Assembly: GCA_035235625.1 (NCBI GenBank)
Contig: CP141140.1
Location: 15,830,685 to 15,894,684 of the forward strand
Reading direction: 5' to 3'
DNA length: 64,000 bases
Origin: Saururus chinensis
Taxonomy: Eukaryota; Streptophyta; Magnoliopsida; Piperales; Saururaceae
A program made the translations under genes and the position numbers. This document shows, piece by piece, positions 1 to 13,412 of the stretch (the first letter of the stretch is position 1; every line of letters begins with the position of its first letter). The notes under the pieces were generated by a model. That model was not told the DNA's origin and ran no database searches. It was given only the letters and a program-made list of their open reading frames with translations.

Positions 1-664
1 AAATTATTAATTAAATATTAAATAAAATTTAAATATAAAAAATAAAATATAAGAGAATTTTTTTAATCTCTCCAACTTAGATCATGATATTGTTAAATAA
101 TAGAGTCGAGGTCAGGTTGTGCAGGTTATGCTAGTAAATCTCTACTTTTAAAACATGAAACATTTTGAAACCTTAACCATGACCATATTTTAAATTGAGT
201 TAGGTGTTAGTCCAAAGGGTCGGGTTAAAATTTTCCAATTCTAATTAATATGGGATAAAAAGAGTACTTAAAAAGATAAATTAATTTATGCCCTCAAACT
301 TTTGGTAAAATTATATTTATATTTTTTATGTTTTAAAAATTGTACATGAATTTTTTATTACTAACAAAATTGTTAATAGCTATATATATTCAAATGATAA
401 AGATATTGTTACACACTTAACCCTACAACTTTTAACACAAGAGGATGCGGCCTATGAGGAGGATGAGAGAGAAAATGGTGGAGCCAAGAGGGGATGCGGG
501 AAGGAAAATGATATTTTACATAAAATATATATATCAAAACTTACACAAGAATTTTGATTGGTCTAGATAAGTGAGTCATGTGAACTTTGTATGAGGCTCA
601 CTTGGAATATTTGTCTATGTGGGAAAGGAATGAGGTGTAAATTATTGCGAGGGTGCACTATATG
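1..664. other. AT-rich intergenic DNA, no gene seen
   Basis: The stretch is strongly AT-rich and has no open frame with recognisable protein content on either strand. It leads directly into the palindrome-carrying element. I see no promoter or RNA gene that I can support. Confidence 0.6.
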
Positions 665-1298
665 TAAGGGTGCTCATGGACGTTTGTAATCTGAATGTCC
701 ACGTCCATTTTTATATAGAACATAATTTTTTTTGTGTTCGGGACATACACGAACTTGGATATGGACCAAGTTTTTTGTCTACTATATAATAGAGAGTTAT
801 TGACATGGACATACCCTTGTCCATGTCTGCGAACATATGCATCTGCTACCTTTACCCACCTTTCTCATAAATATTAGTGTTATTACTAAATACTAAAGGG
901 GAAAAAATAGAATTCAATACCTGTGTAGTATGTTAGAATAATTTTAACATGTTATATAGGTATTTGACAATTTAAAGACATGAATATAGTACTTATATAG
1001 TGTGTTAGGACAATCCTAACATGTAACATAAGTACTGGATCCAATACCTATGTGGCATGTTGAGACAGTCTTAACATGCTACATAGGTATTAAACAATTT
1101 AAAAACATAAATCTAGTACATATGTAGTATATTAGGGCAAGATAAACATGCTACATAGTTACTAGATAATTTGAATTGAAATAAAATTTAACTATTAAAG
1201 TATTTGCCTATGTCCATCGGTGTTCATTTGTGTCCTAGTAGACAAACTTGGACAAAGTATGATGTGGAGTAGGATAGACACAAATGGACACAAACAAG
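665..1298 (+). mobile_element. Palindrome-array element, copy 1
   Basis: This non-coding element begins near TAAGGGTGCTCATGG and ends near GACACAAACAAGG. The same sequence recurs in reverse orientation at 56230-56898, which is what shows it to be a mobile repeat. Its core holds four imperfect palindromes of about 46-53 nt (918-963, 988-1036, 1044-1090, 1113-1165). Each is built on the arm CTATGTAGCATGTTAGGA and its complement, and they are separated by 7-24 nt. The outer parts are rich in GGACA/TGTCC words. The end word resembles hAT-type termini such as TAGGGGTG, but I could not find a matching target duplication, so class and edges are uncertain. Confidence 0.6.
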
Positions 1299-2027
1299 GG
1301 GACCATGTAGTGGGTGGGAGGTTATGGGTGGAGGGGGAGGGGTGGCGTGAGAGGGGCACCAAAGGAGTTTAGAGGTTGGAAAGGTGGAAGAGAAAGAGAG
1401 GAATAGAATAAATTAACCTTTTAAATAAATTAAAATATAAAAAAATTATTTTAAAATAAAGTATAATAAGTTATACTTATTTTGTTCTATATTAATAATT
1501 ATATTTAAAAATAATAATTTTAATTAAATGGTAAAGCTCATGTCTAAGGAAGGAAAAATAAACTCTATGTCTTATTATAATTTTTTTAAGTACCTAACCT
1601 TGAACAAATTGAAATTATTAATTTGGAATAAAATTTTTTGTTGCATGGAGATATTAATTTAAAACGGAAAGTATAATTAAGACATACTCTATTTTTAAAA
1701 TAGCGACCATAATTCATATATGCTACATGCCAAAAAAACATTTATAATGTGAGATGAAGGGTCTATACGAAAATCGAAAAAGATATCGTTAAATTTACTA
1801 CTAATAATAGATTTAGAGGGGGGTATTTTCATAAAAAAAACGCAATAAACTGTGTGTCTTCCTCTTAGGGTCTTTTTTCCGGCTTCCAGTTCCCTCGAGA
1901 TTCAAACTGAGTGGCACTCGTTTCCTATTCCCATAATCGCCCGACCTCACACGCAAAGCGAAACCAGAAGAATAAATCGAAAGTTGACGTAGGAAGCTCC
2001 AAGCTGGGGGCGGATTCTCCCACAAGC

Positions 2028-2035
2028 TAGGGTTT
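2028..2035 (+). promoter_or_regulatory. Telo-box-like motif in 5' leader
   Basis: The word TAGGGTTT lies 39 bases before the ATG at 2074 and is followed by a CTTCTT pyrimidine tract. Telo-box motifs of this kind are common near transcription starts of plant housekeeping-type genes. The position fits the leader of the GEM-like gene; function is inferred. Confidence 0.35.
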
Positions 2036-2073
2036 TCCTTCCTCTTCTTCTTCTTCTGCATCTTTTGCAGGAA

Positions 2074-5000
2074 ATGGATCCGGAGCCCAACAAATCCGGT
2101 TCGACCCCCAAGCTCGGCGAAGAGCAGCACTCTTTTGCCTCCGATCACGCTCCCCACTTGAAAGTCGACCCCAAGGACGTAGCCCCGGTCCCAGAATCCG
2201 ATCCGCCCGTCGGTATGCCCCCTGCCGTTGACGTTCCGTCTCCGGCTAAATCCGTGAGGTGGAGCCCCCAGTTGGCCTCCGACGCGCCCCCGCCTTCCGC
2301 TACCTCGATGCCCCGCGATTCCAATCCCTACGTTTCTACGTCGTCGTCGTCAACGATGGCTGCCGCTAAGAGTAAGCTGCCTGTTTACTTTTGTTACTTT
2401 CTTTTTGGTAGTTACTTTTCCCTTATCCTGATTTCTCAAGTTGGCTTTTCTTGTCGATTTGATTGCTTGATCGTCTTGCTTATGATTATCATCATTTCTC
2501 TTGAATTAGATTTACGGTACTTTTTATTTATTTATTTACTGGCCGCATGGTAACTTTCGTAATGGATCATTATTTGACTATAGATACGATGTATACTGTC
2601 CGTGATGTGCTTGGTCAATGGGGAAAGAAGGTGGGGGTAGCCTCCAAGAAGGCGGAGGATCTCGCCGGAAATGTTTGGCAGCACTGTGAGTATTGCTCCT
2701 ACCATTAGCATTGGCATCTACTTTGTTACCGAAACTGAGGCATCCTATTATATCGCGCAAAGATAGATTTCTTCCAAGAGTCTATATCTGACGACATGTA
2801 CTGTCGGGGTGTACTTCTGTTTGACGGTTATGAACAGTGTCAAACTCATTAGCTAACAATAGTTCCCTGACCTGCTTGTAGTTTTGTCTGTTAGTAGTTA
2901 GCTAGGAAAGCAGGTTCTGCTGGTATCATTTAGGCAAGTTGCATTTCTCTTACCTTTTTGGTTCCTTATCATCATATCTCATCCCCGAGTGTATGCAACA
3001 TAGAGGGAAAAAAAGGTGGATCTATAAAATGCGAGATGCATTGTAATTTTTGTTGATTGCCATTAATAGTACATATATTGCTGGGCTGAATACTCACTTT
3101 AAGAAAATAAATACTTCTTCAAAAAACCTTTTTAGGTCAAAATGTGTATCTTGAGCTTTCTTAGTATTTGGCAATAACCTATAAATTATTTCATAATATG
3201 GATTGATAAAATATATGCCAGATATGTTTTGTTTAGAACATCTTTGTTACCAGTTAGCTATGTTTTTTTAACTATTGTTCTTGTACATCTATTTTTATTG
3301 TTTTCTATTTTTTAATCTTTATTCAGCATAGGCTAATCTCTTCCACATGGTACTTTCTGTGTTGAAATAATTATGTCTTAAAATGGCATTCAAGTGTTCA
3401 AAGCTTGTTGTTACGGCTTTTGCTTTTCATCAGGACCATCTTCCCTTTCAATGGTTGCTTGTTATGAGTTCTTAGACAAAATAACCTGGAGGAAGAAACT
3501 TCATGCTACTTAGAGGCCTATTATGGCCTGGTTCTTCCCTTTTTCTTGCTTGATGCTTTTTTGAAACTTCTATTCTAATTTCTCCTTGGGCCCAAATATC
3601 GTAATTATGGCATGTAAATTTGTTTTTTTAGATCCTTTACCATGAGGACTTTATTGAACCCTGTCTTATAGTTTGTAATTCACTGTTCGGATTTGCCTAG
3701 TCTCGTCGTTCCAAGAGTACCTCTGATCATATAAATGCGCAGGCATATTATGCTTTCTGCCACCAAGCATAGCGTCTTTTATTTTGGTTGTTACACTGAG
3801 GAAGTGCTTTAAATTGTTAAAAGAGTGCAGTAACATATGAACCGATCTAGTCCCTGCAGTCAAAAGATTAAGATTAGCAGTTGACAGAGTATTATAGATG
3901 GAGATGCTATCTTGATCTATATGAACTAAAAAAAAAAATGGTAGGATCTCATAATAAATGGTGGCTGATATTTATACAATAACCTCATAAGCTTTTGAGG
4001 TTCTCACTTGTTCTTCAGACCATATTTGTGGTTGTTTTGTCCTCATAATACTCGGTTAATGGATTATATGTTGCTAAATGAGTTATAATGAAACCTGTGA
4101 TAATTGTTATGGCTCTGAACTTTATATTGTTAGATATTTTTATGCACTTTATCGGAGAATTTTAATCATGGCAACACAATCTGCTTTTGTCATTAGTGAA
4201 AACAGGACCAAGTATGGTTGATGCTGCTATGGGGAGAATTGCTCAGGGAACCAAAGTGATCGCAGAAGGAGGCCATGAGAAGATATTTTTGCAGACATTT
4301 GATGCGGTCCCAGAAGAAAAACTGCAGAACTCATTTGCTTGCTATTTGTCTACATCTGCTGGCCCAGTCATGGGTATGTTATATCTGTCTACTGCGAAGC
4401 TGGCTTTCTGCAGTGACAACCCTCTCTCATACAAAGTTAATGATAAGACAGAATGGAGCTATTATAAGGTATATGTGTATTGCAAGTCTGCACTGTTTAC
4501 TTTTTATATGCCCTGTTTATCTAGTGAAGCACTTTATCATCTGGAAAGATTATTGGGTTTGCTATGGCATGGATAAGGCCCTTAAGATCCTTTCTACATG
4601 TTGAAGGCATGTGTTGGCCACTAGTAATGGCTCTCCATGTGAATGGGTCCAATATAGATGCTTTAAGATTAGTTTGTATAGAACATGTTAGTTTTTGTTG
4701 GGTCCAATATGGCATGAATTGAGAAGGTAAAGATAAATCTACCATCAGATTGGAGAAAAGCTTGAACAAAAATTGGCGGAATAAAGAGAAGGATTTTTTT
4801 AAGAAAATTGTGTTGAAGATTGAGGGGAAGGACGAATTAGGGGATGAGTTGAGAGTTGAAGAAAACTAACTGAATGTGAGTGCTATTTATGACTTAAAAT
4901 TTGCCCTTTTCTAGGCTAAAATATATGATGGTACAAATTTACTGCATTATCCTATAGGATGAAACTATGCTTCTCTTGAGTTGAGGTAAAACATTCCTAG

Positions 5001-6419
5001 CTTAAGTATAATTGCAAGTTAAGTTACTTCCTATTGTATCCTTTAATATTTATAGGTTCCTTTTGCCAATTCATCTCTAATTTAGTACACCCTTTCTGGC
5101 TCAAAGTTGGTAGTCCTAATGTAGAATTTCATATATGTTAACGTTTGCACACAAATAAAATTAAATGGGTTTTTCAGAGTGGACTAGGCTGTTCCCTTGA
5201 TATTGAATGTGTGGCTGAAGCCAAACTCGTGTTTGAAATTTTCAGAACTGCCACAACTGTGGAAGTTCTGGTTCTAGCTAAAGTGCAATGTTTTCTACTG
5301 AATTCTCTACGCAGCATTTACTTTCCTTATCTCTATATGTCAAACTGATCTTTACATTGCCATGCCTCTAATATACAACTGTGATGATGTGGAACACTTA
5401 ATATCACACCATTGTATCGAAGGCTATAAACAGGGCATAATAGATTTGAATTAGCAGTACTTAAAAGTAATTTTCTGTTATGTTGCTGATTAAAACTGTC
5501 TGTACTATTTAGTGAAAATTGACCATGTTCTATTTGGATCTCTCAAACTGTTTGATATGGACATTCTTCTATCCATGATTGAAACTTGGGAACAATTCAA
5601 TGGATTAAATTGTTTTTGTTCATATAATGATTGGACAATCCATTTGTTAAATGCACACTAGGCCGATGGGACAATGTGGACCTAGTGTCTGCCTTTAGTT
5701 GTCTTGGCCTCTATGTGGAATTCGTATCCTTATTCATTATTTATTTATGCTAGTTACCGGACTTTCTTTTCTAGTTCTTCCTTCACAAGTGAAGTATTTA
5801 TCATCCAAAAAGTTTGTTTACTCTTATTTAATTCCAGTTTTTAGGTCGCTCCACATCATTTTCTAATTCACTTATTGTGCTTCCATTGTTTTCTCTTTTT
5901 GTCCGTGGAAAACACTTTTTCCCAGATAGAGTTTCATTGGGCCTAGTCTAAGAAACTCTAGCTTACGCGTGCACATGCACGCTGCTTCCAGTTGTGCTTC
6001 TATAGCTGGTTTTCCGCGAAATCTATTTCAGTAGTGCATGTGATGTTGATGGCCCGAGGTTAAATTTGACCGAACATGTTGATTCAACCTCGTGAACTTT
6101 TTGATGCATTATCATTATGTTGGGTTCTGGATATATCATCATTCTTGTTTGCATTAGTAGACTAAAATGCCCTATATCAATCACTGTTGTGTACTAGTTT
6201 AAGATCTCCCTTCCACTTGCAAAATGACAGGTCATGATTCCACTACACCAGCTGAGAGCAGTGAATCCCTCTATCAGCAAGGCCAACCGTGCAGAGAAGT
6301 ACATCCAAGTCATATCTGTGGACAACCACGAATTTTGGTTTATGGGATTCGTAACATATGACAATGCTGTCAGACAATTACAAGAAGCTCTTCAAAACCA
6401 GGGCTATAGATCGGTGTAA
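2074..6419 (+). CDS. GEM-like GRAM-domain protein (ABA-responsive family), 4 exons
   Basis: Exons that I read are 2074-2371, 2584-2685, 4197-4468 and 6231-6419, giving 286 aa. All introns are GT-AG and every junction keeps frame (phases 1, 1, 0). The N-terminus (residues 1-99) is proline/serine-rich and low in complexity. Residues 102-134 carry the conserved [13 protein letters not shown]...NVWQHL segment. Then follow [18 protein letters not shown] and a GRAM domain (about 162-240), and the C-terminal [16 protein letters not shown] block typical of GEM/GER proteins. Arabidopsis GEM (GLABRA2 expression modulator) and its relatives act in hormone response, epidermal patterning and reproductive development; GRAM domains commonly bind lipid. 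The start is the first ATG after the CT-rich leader; the in-frame TTG at 2065 is not a start. Length is normal for the family and no lesion is seen. The exact family member cannot be assigned from sequence alone. Confidence 0.93.
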
Positions 6420-8189
6420 GTTGGTGTTCCCACTGTTAAAATTTTCCCAAAATCGGCCTTTTGTGATGGTCGATAAATTTGTTTGACCAAGTGTCTGGAC
6501 TATGGATTATCCTTGTCGAGTGGGCTGGTATTATGCCATCATTTCTTCTGTTGTCGGGTTTTGACGGGCTCAATTTGTTACACGGCTTGGGCAAAAGGAT
6601 GTATATATTCCCATTTGCCTTGTATTGTTTAAGCTTAGATTTGTATCTGTAGGCTGAGAAAGGAATAAGTGAGCACTTTTAGAGTTCAAATCTAATGCTT
6701 TGTCAATTGGTGCTTGATCTGATTTAACTTGGTCACATGGAACTTGTATGTCGCTTTTCTTTTATGGAAATGCCACTTTTTTAATATTTATGCAAAAAAT
6801 TTCCTTCAGAGAAATTATCTGATCGCCATGAAATTCTCATCACTCCAAATTCTCTTGGCCGGAAGAAACTTCCTAAGATGAGGATCGCAGTAGTCCAGTT
6901 GAAATGGTCTTTTGCTTACAGCTGTTGTATTACGCGAGAGCGCGAACTAGGTGTAATGGGCTCACCAAGACTTGGCGACTACGAGCCATCACATTTGTCA
7001 CGCTCTTCTCCCCTCAGTGAGTCAGTGCCGTCGGGGAAGATGTGCAAAACATCGGGCCCCACCATCTGTCCTGTTCTTAGAGATGTCATTTGGTAGGGTT
7101 GGGTTGAGTTTTATCAAAACTTAAATTTATCAAGAAAAAATAATTTAAATTTGATCTAAATAACTATTTAGATTAAATTTTAAAACTTAAAATAAAAATA
7201 AAAATACATAAAAAATTATATTTACAACTTTAATTGGTTTGGATCAATTGAAAGCCAAACCCAATCCGATAGCTATTCAAGGTGGACTCAAGTGGCAACC
7301 GTACCTGTTGTCCCTGGCCTCCGCTCTGTCCTGTCCCAAGTCCTTATTTTATTCAACCATTTAGTTAAGTGGTTTTCGGCAGCTATATGCTTAAGGAGTT
7401 AAGTTATGGCTACGATTAGAAAGGCTGGGTGAGTTCTATATTCATATGAAAACACTGCAAATGCATGATTTTGCACAGTTGGCTAAGATGGTATTCCATG
7501 TACATATATATGAAGAGCCAGGCTCAGTTTTGTATTCTGGCCAGGTTGTATTTAAATCGTATGTAACCTTTATATCAAATTATGCAGTGAGTATTGCGCT
7601 GTACATTTCTCGGGATTCTTTGTATTTGTATGCCATTGGAGGAGATCTACCGATGAATATATGTGCAAGCAGGTACTTACGAGAGTTAAAAAAATCTTTC
7701 TAAGCCGTTGCCATGGGATGCGTCGTGCTCGGGATTTTTTTCCCTGGCCGGTTACAGCCTCCCTCCTTGGCCAGCCGAGCAAGTTTCTTATCAAAAAAAT
7801 TGGTCATCTAGGTAATGTTGGGGGTAAGTGCTGGCTCATGAGCAGGGATCACCCATTTCTATATATTTCTATTGATGTAAGTAGCAAAAATGTACATGTA
7901 TTATGCGTGTAAATATAAATTAAATAAGATAAAATAAAATATATATTTAACAAAGGTTTCCCTTGTATGATATAGTTATCATTCATTGCTTTGAAAATCA
8001 CAATAATCATTAATTATAAACACAAATCTAAATATTATAAGTTAAATATTTTATACTAAGTTGGCCGACATTAGTACTGAAGGATTTTGTGTCGTGGAGC
8101 ATGTTATTTATATTCAGGACTAGTTTGACGACATGTCTCATTTGATAGAGTTCTTTAGGGCTTTCTAAGGGTGTTAAAAATACGCAAAT

Positions 8190-8193
<4 letters not shown>
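6420..8193. other. 3' flank of the GEM-like gene, no further gene seen
   Basis: The first few hundred bases are probably 3' UTR. Beyond about 7100 the DNA turns AT-rich with scattered repeat-like words. Short open frames at 6878-7096 and 7446-7912 show no family signature or codon pattern and are not called. Confidence 0.5.

Positions 8194-8254
<61 letters not shown>
8194..8254. repeat. (AT)n microsatellite
   Basis: An uninterrupted AT run of 61 nt. The apparent open frames through it, with alternating Tyr-Ile on both strands, are artefacts of the repeat. Confidence 0.97.
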
Positions 8255-8255
<1 letters not shown>

Positions 8256-11200
8256 CAAATATTATTGAGAAATGTGTTATATACATAGACCCTAAAAAAG
8301 TTAAAAAAAAACATAGTCATGCAAGATCTCATTTGATAGAACTTGTCGAGAGCTTTCTAACGATACCAAGAGCACGAGAATTTGAATTTGGGAATGTAAG
8401 ATATAATATTATAAAGTTAAAATTAACATAAGCTAAAAAATATGGATTAAGATTCTAATATCTTTAAATTTTTTTTAGATTAGAATGAGTCAAATAGGGG
8501 TTAAATAGAGATTAATGATATTAAACATGGGCCAAATTGTCTTATTTTAAAAGTTTTATAGTACACCGATTTGTTTTATATTATAGTATAATTTTTAAAA
8601 ATTGGGATAATCGAAAACACATCAATGTGTTGGTGCGCACATTGGTGATATGTATGGAAAACAGTTAATGCTAAAATCATAGGCAATAATGTGGGTTTGG
8701 CAGATTGGGTTAGTTACACTCCTTTAAAAGAGCTGAATTTCACTGGAATGATAATCATGAGTTTTATGTTAATTGAGTATTTAACTCCCTGAAATCACTT
8801 TATAGCATTGTTAAGGAATAATATAAGGGATGTAACATGTTACAACATGTTTTTGGGAGGGCATTGAATAAGTGTTGGAAGTTCTGTTAATTATCTTGAC
8901 CATTGGCATGTCTACCGACATGTTAGTGACATTGCCAATGCAACGAAGAAGATGAAGGTACGAACACTAATGAGTATCGACACAATGGTGTGCTAATGAT
9001 GGGTAACCGACTATGAGTCGACACATAGATGAGGAAGGTTTTCTTTGTCATCCCACTGCCAGCAAGTGTTCGACGCGTCGGTTAGTTACCGATGGGTATT
9101 GGTGACTTGGCTGACATGTCGATGAGTCTACCAATAATGAGTTAGTTTTAGGGTAAATTTTAGCAATGAATGTTATATGCGTTAGGTTATTATTATGAGA
9201 CATATTAATATGATAATATGATATTGAATACTTGAAATAAAATTATATGTGATGTTGTGATTAAAGATATTTGAGTATATAAGCCCTTATGTATGTAAAA
9301 ATTCTTGTAATCAATCGCATCTTGAAACTGTTAGATAAATGTACTTAATGATAGAGGATCCTTTGTGTCTAAATGGTTCTTTAAGTGAGTCTTCAACCAC
9401 ACAGACATAAAAGGTTTGGTATTAAATAGGACTAAGGTCTTTTGGCTCTTTAAGGATGAGAGTTGCGTAGAACCACTTCTCTGGCCCAGGAGATGTGTTT
9501 GAATACTCTATCATTAAAAGATGACTAGTCCCGCGTAACGTATATAGGAGATTTCGATGATCATGAAAATTGGAATATCAACCAATTGGGTCCATGAGCA
9601 TCTGTGGGCCTTAGCTTCATAGCATGGATTGAGTAGACATGTCTTAGAGTACTTGTGGTTCGATTTTGAGTAGTTCATGGTTTAGTGAGGCGAGGATGTA
9701 CTCTTAGACATGGCTACCATGCCTTAGTGAACCTTATGACATACACTTATAGAGCAAGAGACTCCTAAGTGAGGTCACGTTATGAATTTGAAATCGTGTG
9801 AAAGTATTTGTAAATATTATGCTTATTCCACTTATGTATGATAATAGTGATGCCAATTACTTATGATTGTATATATTATAGATCTTGGTATGTACTCAGG
9901 CAGGACCTGTGTGATTTGACCTTGTTATATATATATATATATATATGAATATGATAGTTTGAATATTATAATGTTAAAAAACAAGTGAGTAATCTCATGG
10001 ATAGTTTTTGTCAAAGGATTGACAAAAGGGTTTTTGAAAAAGAAATTTTGTTTTGTTGATTTTATTGTGATATAAGAGTTGAAAATCCTGGGGCATGACA
10101 TAATTGATGGCTCTGGTCCATGAGCCCTTGTGGGAGCTTTATGGCATAGAAGAAGCAGGACGATAGTATTCTAGTATTCAATAAGAGTCTGATGCTACCA
10201 CATGGAGTGGTATACATTCTGAGGAGTTGAAGGAACTTCCTTAATGTTGTCTCCGCTATAAAAATTTTCAATTTAATTATGACCAAATAATAGGATAATT
10301 ATTTTAAAACCTAGACCATATTGGACAATTAGACCGAGTTCAACTAAACCTAATTCATAGATTAGTCTGGTCCATTCGGATAATGCTGGCCTGGTTTGTT
10401 GAACTAGCAACCCAGTATCTCGGTTAGGTCTAGTTGGGACGTAAGAGTAAAAATTTCTGTGTGCGGGTTGAGATTCAAAATTGGAGCTTGCTCCTAGGTT
10501 GAGAATGTTTGCTAACCAACTGACATAATTGAATTTGTGTAAACAAACCCAACTATTGTATTTAATATGACTTCTAAAAATTTATTTTCTAATGCCATCA
10601 AATGGATCAACTTGGGTCAACCCTTGGTTGAACCTGATTGTCTCGACTGATTACCAATCTGGGTCAAGTTTCGGGTTGTGTTAAAAAACACTAGATATGA
10701 CTTGAATTGAATTAAGAATTATCAACATAGAAAGTAGAAAAGTACTAAATATGTGAATTATAAAATTTTGTTATTTATTTATTATAATGTTAAATATATA
10801 TTAGTTTATCCCACTGAGTATATTCAATACAGTTAGTTTTATTCATTGTGCAGGTTATTTATGTTGCAGGTGGGAGACCCTTGCTAACTCATGGATTAGG
10901 AAGACCATGGAAAGTTGATCCACTATTTGATTAGGTTTCAATTTTTTCTTCTTTATTCATTAGAAATTTTAAGTGTAGACATGTGATAGTTCTAATCTTT
11001 TATGAGTGCAATTTGAATTTTGTAATAATAGACAACTGTTCAACACTATGATCATGTATTTCTTTAATTTCAATGCAAACATTAGTCATATAATGCTATG
11101 CTATCTTTACTTGAAAAATGTTGGACAAATGGGTAATAATATCCCCGGAGTTTTTTTATAATGTTATGGACTTACAAAGGCTATAAAAAATCATGATCAT

Positions 11201-11587
11201 ATGTATTTTATTCCGCTGCATGGTTATTCATAAAAGAAAATAATATTATTTTAAAAATTAGGGGTGTGACAATTGTGGGTAGCCACTCTAGCTTGTTTCT
11301 TGGTCATCCCTATCCCCATGTTGGTCGTGGCATGCTCTCATCGACAATGGGGACAACCCCTCTTCCTTTCCCATCCAAATCACTTTCCTTCCGTGCATCT
11401 TTAGACCAAAGGGGCCAACTTTGCACTTTCTCCCCTCCATCCAGATCACACTGTCTCTGCCTCATGTTGCCCTACTCTGTGTTGCTCCACTTTCCATTGC
11501 CTTGCTCCATCTCCATCAACCCCACCACGCCCTAATTGGCTTGCTTCACCTCCATTAACGCCCTTGTCTCAGATCCGCCTTGCTCCA
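8255..11587. other. Decayed LTR-type repeat DNA, no gene
   Basis: Two places look like the 3' ends of gypsy-type LTRs: GGGGCATGACA ending at 10100 and GGGGTGTGACA ending at 11271. Matching 5' ends and target duplications were not found, so boundaries are not claimed. An imperfect AT run lies at 9926-9946. Around 10290-10690 a stretch starts with TTTTAAAACCTAGACC and ends with GGTTGTGTTAAAAAACAC, faintly like the foldback element at 59976-60518. No coding domain of a retroelement is visible. Confidence 0.4.
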
Positions 11588-11595
11588 CTTCCATA

Positions 11596-12038
11596 TAGGG
11601 GTGAAACTTTTAAGGGCTGACCCTGCCCTACTTGACTTGTAAAAATGAGGGTTAGGCATAAAATTTTCAGCCCGCTTTAAATAGGGTTGGGCCACTACTA
11701 GGGTGCAAAAAGGCTGAAGGCCCATCTCCAAGTATAAAAATAATTATTTTTAAGCTTATAAGAGAGAGAGAGAAAGGGTGGAGGTTGTACATTTCAAGGG
11801 AGTTTAAGTTATACTCTTTGATTGTGAATGGTCTTACCTGAAGGCCAAATGCTTATGATTTGATGCCCTATAAGGTCAACTGATGGGACTACACTTATAA
11901 GTCATAAAATTTTTTTATTACAAAATTATTTTTTTTAAAAAAAGAATAAAAGCCCACTCCCTTTTTTTAGCCCTTTTAGGCTAGGACCGGGCAAGGCATA
12001 ACTCCGGCCTGCCATGGGCCAGCCGTGTTGCAGCCCTA
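11596..12038. mobile_element. Non-autonomous hAT-type element, 443 bp
   Basis: The element starts TAGGGGTG and ends CAGCCCTA, which are complementary termini with one mismatch. It is flanked by the 8-bp direct repeats CTTCCATA (11588-11595) and CTTCCTTA (12039-12046), seven of eight identical. Eight-base duplications and TAGGG/CAGGG ends are the mark of the hAT superfamily. The interior has no transposase and is AT-rich, with subterminal GGCTGACCCTGCCC-type words at both ends. It must have been moved by a transposase encoded elsewhere. Confidence 0.85.
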
Positions 12039-12523
12039 CTTCCTTATGCCTTGCCCCTTTTAATTTGCCTGTGGGCCTCCCCATGCCTAGAGTTCTTTTT
12101 ACTCCATCCATATGCTTCCCAAGGGTAGGCTTTTTGCTTTTGTTAGCATATGTTTGTTGCTTTGGTTGGATCATTCGCCGAGAATGACATTTTTGTTCTC
12201 AGCCTCTCCCATGGGCATGCTCCATCCACTCCCAGAGTCAATGGTTAGAGGTCTAGGGGGGCATGACATGTATTTTCTACTATGGTGGGCACGCACTCTC
12301 TACCCTCATTGTGGTCTTTGTCGTTTTCCAATGTTTGAGGTAGGGTTTCTCCCTCCCCGGGGCATTCAAGGTCGAGTTTATGTTGGCACTTGGGCATAGC
12401 CCTGGAGTATGATTCCAATGTTTGAGTGATTTTTTGGTAGCTATGGATCCTTCATTTTCTATCAGACCAGTGTTCCAGCAAAGCTCGGCCTTTTAGAGGT
12501 TACTAGCAGTGCTGGAGTTCGAG

Positions 12524-13404
12524 CAGGGCCGGCTCGAGACAATGTGAGGCCTAAGGCAAAGATTTTGAACAACACTTTTTATAATAACAAAATAATATTA
12601 ATATGGTTAACTACTTAAGATGTAAAATCATTAATCAAATTTTGCTAACAAACCATTTTCAATCAAAGCCTCATTTTACATTAGCCACAATTAGATGTGT
12701 GGTCAATAAGATTTGCTTTATCTAAAAAATAGAACTTTGTGAACTTTATCTTTTAATAATGAAATAACTAAGAACAATATAAACAAAATATAAAAATTTA
12801 TACAATATATCCGGGTGAGCTTTTTATTTTTAATAAGAGAGAAAAATGATAGATTTTTGTGTCCTTGAGAATTGAGGGAGAGTCCAGTCATGTTTGGAGA
12901 ATTGAATTACCAAAAATAGGTTTAGGGAGTATTAATCATATATCATATGTGGTATGAAATAAGTTTGCTGATTCGGGGCCTTTAGGTTTGCTTAATAATT
13001 GCATTTGAGAATTGACTCCTATGTGCGTATGCAGTATAAAATTGGTTCAAGGCCTTTCGGCTTGGTTAATAGGTGTAAGTAAATTATAATAATAAAATTG
13101 TAACCAACATAGTAAGTAATAGTAGTTTTTTATTTATTAATAGTAGTTTATGGCCAGAGAAATGTTTGCTTATTGGTTCCTTGAAAAGTATTATTTTATT
13201 ATAGTTACTCGTTATGTTTTTTATTTATGGGAATAATGGGATAAAAAATACAAGTTCTGGGCAATAAAGAAGATTGACAATATTTTCTCCCATGTAGCAT
13301 ATATAGTAGCCTTATTTTTATTCTCTGCTATGTACATATAATAATATATACATATGGGGGGGGGGGCCTTATGGCAACTGCCTAAGACCTATAAGCCGCC
13401 GCTG
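12524..13404. mobile_element. Non-autonomous hAT-type element, 881 bp
   Basis: The left end CAGGGCCGGC and right end GCCGCCGCTG are inverted repeats with two mismatches in ten. The element is flanked by a perfect 8-bp direct repeat AGTTCGAG at 12516-12523 and 13405-13412. Subterminal GGCCTAAGGC and GCCTAAGACC words are also inverted relative to each other. No transposase is present. Just inside the right end is a run of 11 G (13356-13366). The perfect duplication suggests a younger insertion than the 443-bp element 0.5 kb away. Confidence 0.9.
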
Positions 13405-13412
13405 AGTTCGAG

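Noticed and set aside
2372..2553. Continuation of the first GEM exon as a hydrophobic C-terminal tail
   Set aside because: A GTAAGC donor at 2372 and an acceptor before 2584 restore the conserved [10 protein letters not shown] block; the tail is intron.
10062..10100. A complete LTR ending at 10100
   Set aside because: Only the end GGGGCATGACA is convincing. No 5' end or matching duplication of the flank TAATT was found.
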